Counted from the first letter of the stretch, positions 1 to 5,317 are shown. The stretch: DNA of 9,191 nt from Pseudomonadota bacterium (GCA_021795255.1 JAJYPQ010000128.1:1-9191); one strand, 5' to 3'. Made by a program: numbers and translations. Notes: generated from the letters alone by a model not told the origin.

Positions 1-21
1 AAGAAGGCGAAACGCTCATGA
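1..21 (+). CDS. C-terminal tail of an upstream gene (partial)
   Basis: Read from base 1, the sequence gives the residues KKAKRS followed by a TGA stop at 19-21. That stop overlaps the ATG of the next gene in an ATGA arrangement, which is typical of translationally coupled genes in an operon. The basic tail is all that can be seen, so no function can be assigned. Another reading frame could be the real one. Confidence 0.35.
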   Translation, partial: KKAKRS

Positions 22-254
22 CATCTCCCCTGTCAGAACGATCGTGCCCCGTCCCGTCAGCACCTTCCGTCTTGTCTTTGTCCGTCGATCCTGTGGCACC
101 TGCCCAAGCTTTTGCCTTCGCGCAATTCCTCAAGCGTGCTCTCTGGGACCACTATCGGGCCTTGGCGGTCTCGGACGACGAGGCTTACGACATGCAGTTC
201 CTGGGAGAACGCCTGCGTGAGGCGTTCTCCCAGCAGGGCTACGCCCCGCGCTAA
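18..254 (+). CDS. Small conserved protein, DUF7706-like
   Basis: This 78-residue protein has a low-complexity Ser/Pro/Val-rich start (about residues 1-28). It is followed by a compact helical part containing AQFLKRALWDHYRALAV (about 34-50), an acidic SDDEAYDMQ stretch and a C-terminal ERLREAFSQQGYAPR. From memory, the pattern 'AxxFLKR..W..YR.LAV.DDEAY.M...ERLREA....G.APR' matches the small DUF7706 family found in accessory regions of proteobacteria. Its function is unknown. No signal peptide or membrane segment is visible. The ATG overlaps the stop of the preceding reading frame, and GAAGG at 3-7 could serve as ribosome-binding site. A perfect inverted repeat begins 13 bases after the stop and probably ends the transcript. 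Confidence 0.65.
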   Translation: MTSPLSERSCPVPSAPSVLSLSVDPVAPAQAFAFAQFLKRALWDHYRALAVSDDEAYDMQFLGERLREAFSQQGYAPR

Positions 255-266
255 CCGTGGCCTACC

Positions 267-307
267 TATAAATCCGCGTCTTTGTGTCAAAAAGACGCGG
301 ATTTATA
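267..307. terminator. Perfect 17-bp inverted repeat, probable bidirectional terminator
   Basis: The left arm TATAAATCCGCGTCTTT (267-283) and right arm AAAGACGCGGATTTATA (291-307) are exact reverse complements around the 7-base loop GTGTCAA. The inner part is GC-rich and the outer part AT-rich, so each strand gives a GC stem followed by an AT-rich tail (ATTTATA). It lies 13 bases after the small upstream gene. There is no pure T run, so it may also be a protein-binding or recombination site. Confidence 0.5.
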
Positions 308-781
308 CGATCGTTAACATCTCGGCATCCAGACCAGTTTGTGGACGATCTGTTCAATATAGATACAGCGGCTGTTCCGCTGCACGGCGTCAGCACGCCA
401 CGCTCATCAATCCACCATTCGATGTTAACCCATTTCTCGATATCCTATGACGCCAATGTCTCATCCAGACCACCAAGACCTTAGTCGCCTACCGGTCCCT
501 TATCTAAACCAGAGTGGCTGATGATCGGGGAAGGTTAACCCGAGTACCCAGGGGTGTTTTGCGCGAACGGCCTTACCCTACCCACCAGCAGTCCATATTG
601 GAGAGTAACTAATCCCATTCAGCTCTGCATTCCCGCGTCATCGGCACGAAGGCAATCCTCTCTTTTCGGTTTAACCTGTCGGGTTTTTTCGAACCATCCC
701 TCTAGAAATGGTGGCCCAGGAACGGCCGTCTCCACCCTCCCAACCCAAACGGGGGCAACCGAATCAGCCGCAAAAACCCTC
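308..781. other. Stretch without a supported gene
   Basis: Short open frames exist on both strands, but none has a recognisable domain, a ribosome-binding site or protein-like composition. One plus-strand frame that starts inside the hairpin loop at 284 runs to 484, and another runs from 554 into repeat copy A. I regard both as chance or as gene debris. The last roughly 20 bases (about 762-781) resemble the sequence just left of repeat copy C, so the repeat may begin slightly earlier than 782. Confidence 0.5.
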
Positions 782-1004
782 GTGCAGCGCTTGCTTTTAC
801 CCATTGCGAGAATGGCCCGGGTTATTACAAAATCACGCACGATATCCAGAAGGATCGGTTTACGTCAGCGTAAGGTGTCACAAATTGGACGAATGTAACG
901 TATTGAATCACGAGGCAAACATGTGTGCGGCGCCGCATGGTGCCGAATATCTACAAAAATAACTGCGCACTATACGCGCGGTTATTTTGCATTCCGATTC
1001 CATT
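782..1004 (+). repeat. Dispersed ~223-bp repeat, copy A
   Basis: It begins GTGCAGCGCT and ends ATTTTGCATTCCGATTCCATT. It aligns by eye, essentially without gaps, to 5095-5317 and 6295-6518, with the best agreement at both ends: GAGAATGGCCC about 30 bases from the left end, and ATACGCG plus GTTATTTTG near the right end. All three copies point the same way. The right end lies directly before the start of the peroxiredoxin-like gene. It could be the end of an insertion sequence or a non-autonomous (MITE-like) element. I cannot name the family from sequence alone. Confidence 0.7.
956..988. other. Hairpin inside repeat copy A
   Basis: AAAATAACTGCGC (956-968) and GCGCGGTTATTTT (976-988) pair over 12 of 13 positions around the 7-base loop ACTATAC. 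The A and T runs at its edges make it resemble a bidirectional intrinsic terminator. It sits about 20 bases upstream of the peroxiredoxin-like pseudogene, so it could also be an operator. The left arm is not conserved in the other two repeat copies. Confidence 0.45.
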
Positions 1005-1006
1005 GA

Positions 1007-1576
1007 GTGATGCCGCCGATGAATAGACGTCTCTGCCAGGACGGCTTCGCACCTGCGTTCCGAGTGCCGGACTTGCAAGAAGATACTGTGGATACGCGAA
1101 ATTTCCGCGGTCGCCGGCTATTGCTCTCTTTCTACCGCTATGCATCCCGCCCCCTGTGCAACTTGCGAGTGCATGAACCATCAGGTCTGCATGCCGGCTG
1201 GCAGACGCGCGGACTGGACATGCTGGCGGTATTCCAGTCCTCAGCGGATAAATTTCGCCAATAGTTCGGTAGCCAGCGTCCGCCGTTTCCCTTGATCCCT
1301 GATCCTGAACAGACGATCTATCAACCCTACGATGTTGGGCGCAGTTGGATTGGCTTTCCTGTTGCCCGAGGCAAGTGCCTGCCCGAAATCAGCCATGCGG
1401 CGTTGCGGTAGGGATATTTCCGAGGGCGTGTAGAGGATGGCATTCACCGCATTCCGGCGGACTTTCTTATTAATCCGGGTGGGCCGATTGCCGAGGCGCA
1501 CTATGGCTGCGACATCGGTGACCATTTGCCGATCGCTGGCATCGAACATCCACTTGCCAACAAGAGGTTGTCATGA
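1007..1576 (+). pseudogene. Peroxiredoxin-like (AhpC/TSA family) gene with two in-frame stops
   Basis: One frame can be followed from GTG 1007 (or ATG 1010 or 1019) to TGA 1574-1576, about 190 codons, the usual size for peroxiredoxin-like AhpC/TSA proteins. Recognisable parts are AFRVPDL, the strand GRRLLLSFYRYAS, then NLRVHE, RGLDMLAVFQSSADK, PFPLIPDPEQTIY and, after the stops, GIHRIPADFLINPGGPIAEAHYG. The frame is broken by TAG at 1262-1264, where homologues as I remember them have Tyr, and by TAG at 1409-1411. There are no frameshifts. The active-site motif, which I expect to be YASCPLC, reads YASRPLC (CGC at 1148-1150), so the first Cys is lost. It should have been a thiol peroxidase or reductase. 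It overlaps the next gene by ATGA and belongs to a former operon with it and the TetR gene. Confidence 0.8.
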
Positions 1577-2010
1577 GCGCCTTCACCGTTTTGCTTAATG
1601 GGCGCCTTCGCGGCGTCCTGGGCTGGGAACAATGGGACGTTCTGTGCGAACATATTTGCAGCGGTGGAGAGTCATGATACGTCTACGCAGTCGGTCTTGG
1701 GGTGCAGGATGCGCCGATCGCTGGCCCGTTTCTCAGTTGTGCTCTGGACGCAATCGGCACCTTGCTGAAACGTGACCACGAAGAAGATTATCTTGGAATC
1801 GTGTATGCAGATGACCTTTTCAACACGGCGCTCGTGAAAATCTATGACCCGAACAACTTGGGCGCCACCTGCGGTAGCAGTCGTCGCGATATTCCGCCCG
1901 GTTGGGTATTGAACCGCCATCCGCCGAGCCAGATCACCAACGATATTTTTGTATCCAACAATCGCCGGTGGTGGTGGCACGAGCTGGTGTCAAAATGGAC
2001 AATGACATAA
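1573..2010 (+). pseudogene. Uncharacterised gene split by an in-frame TGA
   Basis: ATG 1573 overlaps the preceding stop (ATGA) and opens a 34-codon frame, MSAFTVLLNGRLRGVLGWEQ onwards, which ends at TGA 1675-1677. The same frame continues without interruption to TAA 2008-2010. It reads YVYAVGLGVQDAPIAGPFLS just after the stop, then KRDHEEDYLGIVYADDL, KIYDPNNLGATCGSS, IPPGWVLNRHPPS and NNRRWWWHELVSKWTMT. The whole would be about 145 residues, soluble and rich in Trp and Asp. Its composition is convincingly protein-like on both sides of the stop, and a single base change (for example CGA to TGA) could explain the interruption. I do not recognise the family. Alternatively, a 102-residue protein could start at GTG 1702, but I see no ribosome-binding site there. 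Confidence 0.65.
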
Positions 2011-2017
2011 ACCCGAC

Positions 2018-2022
2018 AGGAG
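2018..2022 (+). promoter_or_regulatory. Ribosome-binding site fixing a TTG start
   Basis: AGGAG lies six bases before TTG 2029-2031. The next in-frame start candidates are too far inside the DNA-binding domain, so this site decides the start of the TetR-family gene. It follows the stop of the preceding frame by seven bases, consistent with one transcript. Confidence 0.7.
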
Positions 2023-2028
2023 TTAACC

Positions 2029-2601
2029 TTGAATATCGGGAGTAAAGGTGAGAAAACCCGCGCCGACATTGTGGGATGCGCCAATCGGCTATTTTACGAG
2101 CTGGGCTACGAAGCGACATCGTTTTCCGACATCGTCGACGCGTCAGGATTGTATCGCGGCAACATCTATCATTACTTCAAGAGCAAGGAAGATATTCTCC
2201 GGGCAGTGGTTGAGCAACGTCTGGTGGAGTTCCGTACACTGCTGGCACAGTGGGACAAAGCCCACGTCGACCCCAAGGCGAGACTGCTTGCCTGGGTGGA
2301 CATGATTACTGGCCATCAGTCGGAACTGGTTGAGTATGGCTGCCCGATCGGCACTCTAAACACGGAACTTGGGAAGGACCGGCGCGACCTACAACTGGCA
2401 GCCCGCGCCCTGTTCGACCTGTTCCGCGATTGGCTCGCCGCGTGCTTTGTGGCGCTTGGCCGGGGCGCCGAGGCGAAAACAATGGCGCTGCATCTGTTAG
2501 GTCGGGCGGAAGGGATTGCAGTGATCGCGCATGTGTATCAAGACAGGCGTCTCCTAAAACGTGAGACCGATCAGCTCGAGGCATGGATTCGCCGCCTTTA
2601 G
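2029..2601 (+). CDS. TetR/AcrR-family transcriptional regulator
   Basis: This 190-residue protein has the normal length for TetR regulators. The N-terminal DNA-binding domain covers about residues 9-57. Helix 1 is TRADIVGCANRLFYELGYEA, followed by the helix-turn-helix TSFSDIVDASGLYRGNIYHYF and the typical KSKEDIL. The C-terminal ligand and dimer domain (about 60-190) contains EYGCPIGTLNTELG and helices up to LEAWIRRL. It starts at TTG with a strong ribosome-binding site. It is the intact last gene of an operon whose first two genes (a peroxiredoxin-like protein and an unknown) are broken, so it may originally have sensed an oxidant or electrophile and controlled that operon. This is inference, because no operator pair was found. 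With its likely targets dead, it may be an orphan regulator. Confidence 0.9.
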   Translation: MNIGSKGEKTRADIVGCANRLFYELGYEATSFSDIVDASGLYRGNIYHYFKSKEDILRAVVEQRLVEFRTLLAQWDKAHVDPKARLLAWVDMITGHQSELVEYGCPIGTLNTELGKDRRDLQLAARALFDLFRDWLAACFVALGRGAEAKTMALHLLGRAEGIAVIAHVYQDRRLLKRETDQLEAWIRRL

Positions 2602-3021
2602 CGGGGCGCAGTGTGGCTCTTGGGACGCACTTGCACTCCTGGCGGCGATGCGTAAGTTTTGGTAAGCGACGCCCATCGCGCGCAAACCGCGGTGTCACGC
2701 GAGTGTTGCGTGACACCGCATCGCGACCGGCAATCCCGGTATCCGCGTTCTGCGAATGGGTACAGGAAGCCCCGCGTGTGTGACGATCCGCTCAGAGCGG
2801 TGGAGCCGCTGGAAATTTATTGGGTCATTGCCGCTGGAGAGGCTGAATGGGGTCGCCTGGGCCAACTACACCGGGCTGCTAGAGCCTATCGGCATGGCAC
2901 CCCAGCGGAGTGCGGAGCATCATATGAGTGCGGTCAGGAGGAAAGCAGCGAAGCCGCGTGACTCAAACCCCACGGCCTCCACGATTGCCGGGGCGCTGCA
3001 GTCAATCTCTTAGGTTCAACG
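2602..3021. other. Stretch without a supported gene after the TetR gene
   Basis: Open frames are short and lack recognisable motifs or ribosome-binding sites. The only clear structure is the inverted repeat at 2689-2719. Just outside it, GCGATGCG (2645-2652) and CGCATCGC (2717-2724) are also complementary, so a larger fold is possible. Confidence 0.5.
2689..2719. terminator. Perfect 12-bp inverted repeat, possible terminator or operator
   Basis: GCGGTGTCACGC (2689-2700) and GCGTGACACCGC (2708-2719) are exact reverse complements around the 7-base loop GAGTGTT. It lies 87 bases after the TetR-family gene. The stem is GC-rich, but no T run follows, so intrinsic termination would be weak. A protein-binding site is an alternative. 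Confidence 0.4.
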
Positions 3022-3141
3022 ATGATGATAATCGTTCTATACGGCTCGGCTTTCGCTTTGGTTGCAATTGCTTTGCTGATCGCGTTTGGCTATCTAGTTC
3101 CAAAGGTCAGTGGTTCGAATCCACTAGGGCGCACCAACTAA
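3022..3141 (+). CDS. Possible 39-residue single-membrane-span micro-protein
   Basis: ATG 3022 opens a 39-codon frame ending at TAA 3139-3141. Residues 3-26 are strongly hydrophobic (IIVLYGSAFALVAIALLIAF, then GYLVP) and would form one membrane helix. The last 13 residues (PKVSGSNPLGRTN) are read through a tRNA 3'-end fragment, so the C-terminus is an accident of that sequence. The ribosome-binding site is weak (AGG about nine bases before the ATG). It may be a real small membrane protein whose end was replaced when an element integrated, or simply a hydrophobic chance frame. I see no homology. Confidence 0.3.
   Translation: MMIIVLYGSAFALVAIALLIAFGYLVPKVSGSNPLGRTN
3100..3136 (+). repeat. tRNA 3'-end fragment (att-like site), copy 1
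   Basis: The sequence has a tRNA T-arm (AGTGG, loop TTCGAAT, CCACT), then AGGGCGC, discriminator A and CCA, but no 5' half upstream. The acceptor strand AGGGCGC would pair with a tRNA starting GCGCCCT, as in tRNA-Arg (for example the UCU isoacceptor in E. coli). The identity is inferred. The 36 bases 3100-3135 recur at 4061-4096 with one mismatch, in the same orientation. This is how integration of mobile elements at a tRNA 3' end duplicates its target. Confidence 0.7.
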
Positions 3142-3240
3142 CCGAAATTCCCGCAGCTTCCTGCTGAGGGGATACCAAGGCGCCAACCTTGAACCATTAG
3201 TCCCAGCCAACTGTGGTCACAAAGACCCTCCGAAGGGATT

Positions 3241-3630
3241 TTATTCGCGCATCACCTTTTCAGCGGCCTTTGCCAGAAAACCAGACCGGGAAAGATGCTG
3301 CTTACCCGCATATTCATCAATCCGACGCACTAAAGACTCTGGAAGCGAAATATTGATACGCACCGCACGCGGCTGTACGCGCTTCAAATCAATATCGACC
3401 ATTAGCCACACACCGTCCTGGTATTCCCTTTTACGCGCCAAGACCTCAAGCGGCGTCGGGGCAGGCACCACCATATCCTCGCCCTCGCAATAGACCTCTA
3501 CGGCCTCCTGTACCTTGGCGGGCAATTCCTGCCAGTCGTCAGCCGCTGAGAAACACCCCGGGAAATCCGGGACCGTCACACCATGGGCGTGTTTAACGTC
3601 GCCCAAATGCACATAAACAGGATACAACAT
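3241..3630 (-). CDS. hicB: HicB-family antitoxin
   Basis: This 129-residue antitoxin of a type II HicAB module should bind and block the HicA mRNA interferase and repress its own promoter. The N-terminal HicB fold covers about residues 1-80: MLYPVYVHLGDVKHAHGVTV, then PDFPGCFSAADDW, which is the typical 'DFPGC.S.GD' region. The C-terminus (about 90-129) contains RINISLPESLVRRIDEYA and SRSGFLAKAAEKV, a ribbon-helix-helix DNA-binding domain. I chose ATG 3630 rather than an in-frame start at 3651, because HicB proteins begin near this point, it lies two bases after the hicA stop, and GGAGGG precedes it. The gene is intact and co-transcribed with hicA. Confidence 0.92.
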   Translation of the reverse strand: MLYPVYVHLGDVKHAHGVTVPDFPGCFSAADDWQELPAKVQEAVEVYCEGEDMVVPAPTPLEVLARKREYQDGVWLMVDIDLKRVQPRAVRINISLPESLVRRIDEYAGKQHLSRSGFLAKAAEKVMRE

Positions 3631-3632
3631 TC

Positions 3633-3824
3633 TTAATCCCTCCAATCCCAACCCGCTTGCCGATAGATGTTCCGTAATGTCCCAACCGGCATATCCTTAC
3701 GCGGATGTGGCACGACAACATGCCCGGGTCGCGTCGAATGCTTAAATTTCTGATGGTCGCCTCTGCCACCGACCTTCACCCAACCCTCCGCTCGCAATCG
3801 TTTAATGACGTCTGCGCTTTTCAT
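3633..3824 (-). CDS. hicA: HicA-family mRNA interferase toxin
   Basis: This 63-residue protein is full length for HicA, a small double-stranded-RNA-binding-fold ribonuclease that cleaves mRNA. Visible features are the start MKSADVIKRLRAEGW, the turn GGRGDHQKF with the conserved catalytic His24, and the C-terminal VVPHPRKDMPVGTLRNIYRQ. All key parts are present, so the toxin is probably active. It is the first gene of the pair and hicB follows after two bases. The start codon lies inside a perfect inverted repeat that also carries the -10 box, so the transcript would be leaderless or nearly so and the HicB complex could shut it off directly. Confidence 0.93.
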   Translation of the reverse strand: MKSADVIKRLRAEGWVKVGGRGDHQKFKHSTRPGHVVVPHPRKDMPVGTLRNIYRQAGWDWRD

Positions 3825-3847
3825 GTTGTGTAATTATACACAACATG
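3822..3847 (-). promoter_or_regulatory. hicAB operator: perfect inverted repeat over the start codon
   Basis: The arms CATGTTGTGTA (3822-3832) and TACACAACATG (3837-3847) are exact reverse complements around ATTA. The inner end of the repeat contains the minus-strand -10 box, and the outer end contains the hicA ATG (3822-3824). A ribbon-helix-helix protein such as HicB commonly binds inverted repeats of this kind. Assignment to HicB is inferred from position. Confidence 0.7.
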
Positions 3848-3862
3848 CAGACGGACACGCAA
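3833..3862 (-). promoter_or_regulatory. hicAB promoter
   Basis: On the minus strand, TATAAT (3838-3833) is a consensus -10 box. TTGCGT (3862-3857) lies 18 bases further upstream as a weaker -35. The expected transcription start, about seven bases after the -10, falls at 3824-3826, on or next to the hicA ATG. No ribosome-binding site can fit, so hicA would be translated from a leaderless message. Confidence 0.6.
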
Positions 3863-3924
3863 TAGACTCCGTTACGCATTCCCCACTCCATACGCCCCCT
3901 ATTACAGGATTGCTCCATCGAGAG

Positions 3925-3957
3925 CCGTGCTGTCATTTTTCTGTAACCGTGCTGTCA
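3925..3957 (+). repeat. Two 11-bp direct repeats spaced two helical turns apart
   Basis: CCGTGCTGTCA occurs at 3925-3935 and again at 3947-3957, a period of 22 bases. That would place both on the same face of the DNA. They lie between the hicA promoter and tRNA-end copy 2, in an otherwise gene-free stretch. They could be binding sites for a regulator or recombinase, or chance. Confidence 0.4.
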
Positions 3958-4328
3958 ATCGATGCACCGGGGTTCGGATCGGCGCGCAGGTATCCGACAA
4001 AGGATCTGAACAGTAGGCGCATCAATACGAATGGGCACGAACAAACCTAAGATTCCGATGCCAAAGGTCAGAGGTTCGAATCCACTAGGGCGCACCCGCC
4101 CCCTGAAAGTCCAGTGATTTAGCATTCTTATGCCGACCGCCCACCATGGGCCTCACCGGCCAGCGCTCAAAAGCCGCGCGTCGCGAGACCAACGCTCCTG
4201 AACGTCGGTCCGAAACCCTCGATAGGGCCGGGTTAGGGCGGGTGCCCACCGGATTTGGAGTTAGCCCAGACGCCCTTCTTCAGGCCGCCGCAAGTACAGT
4301 CAGAAGCGGCGCCGGCCGGTCCTGGGTA
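3958..4328. other. Stretch without a supported gene, holding tRNA-end copy 2
   Basis: Apart from the tRNA 3'-end fragment at 4061-4096, I see no gene, promoter or strong hairpin. An open plus-strand frame at 4146-4337 has no recognisable motif and is Arg/Ala-rich, as expected of non-coding GC-rich DNA. Confidence 0.5.
4061..4096 (+). repeat. tRNA 3'-end fragment (att-like site), copy 2
   Basis: It is identical to 3100-3135 except for one base: AGAGG instead of AGTGG in the 5' strand of the T-stem. That change breaks a pair with CCACT, so this copy is not under selection to fold as a tRNA. CCA is not completed; the sequence reads ACCCG. No 5' tRNA half lies upstream. With copy 1 it frames a 961-bp unit holding hicAB. 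Confidence 0.7.
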
Positions 4329-4664
4329 TCAATTTAAGGCCAACGTGAGATGCCCGATCGCCTCGACTGCGGGCTTGACGGTAATCTCAATGTCGTACCC
4401 GAGATGGTTCAAGCACTCCATCAGCTTGCGTTCGGAGAGACCCGCAAAATTGCCACGTAAGAGCGCCGACACCTTCGGCTGCGAAATGCCCATGCGCCGG
4501 CCGGCTTCGTCTTGGGTCAGCTTGAGACGCCGCACGGCGCGGGTAATCTCAATCACGAGACCGGATTTCATCTTGAGCTTTTCAGCTCCCGGAAGCCCAA
4601 GGTCCGCAAAGACATTGTCCGAACCGATTTCCACCTCAATACCTTCAATGGTGCGCTTTGCCAT
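4329..4664 (-). CDS. higA: HigA/XRE-family antitoxin (helix-turn-helix)
   Basis: This 111-residue protein is the antitoxin of a HigBA-type module whose toxin gene lies upstream. The N-terminal part, MAKRTIEGIEVEIGSDNVFA, leads to a lambda-Cro-like helix-turn-helix at about residues 36-80: GLVIEITRAVRRLKLTQDEA, then GISQPKVSALLRG. This is the pattern of antitoxins paired with phage Gp49-like toxins. ATG 4664 is preferred over an in-frame start at 4682, because AAGGAGGTA ends four bases before it and families of this kind begin MAKR or similar. It overlaps the toxin 3' end by 20 bases. The gene is intact while the toxin is frameshifted, so it may now act only as a repressor or as an anti-addiction protein against related toxins. 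Confidence 0.88.
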   Translation of the reverse strand: MAKRTIEGIEVEIGSDNVFADLGLPGAEKLKMKSGLVIEITRAVRRLKLTQDEAGRRMGISQPKVSALLRGNFAGLSERKLMECLNHLGYDIEITVKPAVEAIGHLTLALN

Positions 4665-5021
4665 CGCGTACCTCCTTGGCAAGCGCCCAGGCGACCTTCA
4701 ACCGGGCGCGGATAATATTCATGTCTTCTTTTGGCGTGGCGATCCCGCTCTTACTTTTCTTGTGAAAGCAGTGGAGAACAAAAATGACCTCTTCAAACTT
4801 CACCGTATAGACCGCGCGGTAGGTGCCCCCAGCGTCATTCTCGACAACCCCAGAACACCGGCGCCGCCAAAGCCCTTGAGTGGCTTTGCCGCGCCGTGCT
4901 GCTCGCCGCGCTGCGCAAAATCCAAGGCATGACCAAAGAATCTCCGCACACCAGTCGGGAGCGCGATCAAGTCTCTTTTGCTGCTCCCCACCCAGACAAA
5001 TCGTCTTTCTTTGCTGGTCAC
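4645..5021 (-). pseudogene. higB: HigB-type toxin (phage Gp49-like, RelE/ParE superfamily), frameshifted
   Basis: From GTG 5021 the protein reads MTSKERRFVWVGSSKRDLIA, then VRRFFGHALDFAQRGEQHGA and AKPLKGFGGAGVL. After that the correct reading jumps to another frame: VVENDAGGTYRAVYTVKFEE, VIFVLHCFHKKSKSGIATPK, EDMNIIRARLKVA and so on, ending at TGA 4647-4645. Between CTG (4853-4851) and GTT (4848-4846) there are two bases where three are needed, so one base was lost near 4849. Repaired, it would be about 125 residues, the full size for this ribosome-dependent mRNA-cleaving toxin family. As it stands the toxin should be inactive. An unusual programmed frameshift or a sequencing error are the alternatives. 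Confidence 0.85.
4669..4677 (-). promoter_or_regulatory. Strong ribosome-binding site of higA
   Basis: On the minus strand AAGGAGGTA (4677-4669), close to a full anti-16S match, ends four bases before ATG 4664. It lies inside the toxin coding end. Such a strong site favours antitoxin over toxin synthesis and fixes the antitoxin start. Confidence 0.75.
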
Positions 5022-5027
5022 GGCCAG

Positions 5028-5055
5028 ATAATACCAGAACTGGTATATTTGGCAA
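5028..5055 (-). promoter_or_regulatory. higBA promoter and operator
   Basis: On the minus strand TTGCCA (5055-5050), a 16-base spacer and TATTAT (5033-5028) form a good sigma-70-type promoter. An inverted repeat ATACCAG-AA-CTGGTAT (5031-5046) overlaps the -10 box and spacer and is the likely operator for the HigA complex. The GTG start at 5021 is only seven bases after the -10, so the message would be leaderless or nearly so. Confidence 0.6.
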
Positions 5056-5094
5056 CAAGTCGTGAGGCAACAGTGGCCCGACGAACTGACCGTC

Positions 5095-5317
5095 GTGCAG
5101 CGCTCATTTTTGCCTGTTACGAGAATGGCCCGAACTGTTACCAAATCGCATGCGACACCAGATGAGCTCGGCTTACATGGGCGTAAAATGTCATAAATTG
5201 GATGGCCCTAATGCACTGATCAGGCAGGAATATTTTCCTGCGGCGTCGCATAGCGCCGACTAACTACGTAATAGCCCGCGCAATATACGCGTAGTTATTT
5301 TGGATTCCGATTCCATT
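5095..5317 (+). repeat. Dispersed ~223-bp repeat, copy B
   Basis: It begins GTGCAGCGCT and ends GATTCCGATTCCATT, the same length as copy A. Internally it can form a small hairpin, GCAGGAA-TATT-TTCCTGC (5224-5241), and AACTACG/CGTAGTT arms near the right end. Its last 18 bases are duplicated once directly downstream. It separates the higBA promoter region from vapBC. Confidence 0.7.

Noticed and set aside
284..484. A 66-codon frame starting at GTG in the hairpin loop
   Set aside because: The start lies inside a strong inverted repeat and there is no ribosome-binding site or recognisable motif, although a stretch around HPDQFVDDLFNIDTA is mildly protein-like.
554..898. A 114-codon plus-strand frame running into repeat copy A
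   Set aside because: There is no ribosome-binding site or domain, and the last part is repeat sequence. The similarity to copy C is explained by DNA-level repeat homology.
1241..1549. A 102-codon open frame on the minus strand
   Set aside because: It is exactly antisense to the peroxiredoxin-like pseudogene, whose plus-strand frame carries recognisable family motifs on both sides of its stops.
1675..1677. TGA as a selenocysteine codon
   Set aside because: No redox motif surrounds it, and no SECIS-like hairpin was evident in the bases that follow. A nonsense substitution is simpler.
3100..3136. A complete tRNA gene
   Set aside because: Only the T-arm, acceptor 3' strand and CCA are present. 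The upstream bases do not form a D-arm, anticodon arm or the matching 5' acceptor GCGCCCT.
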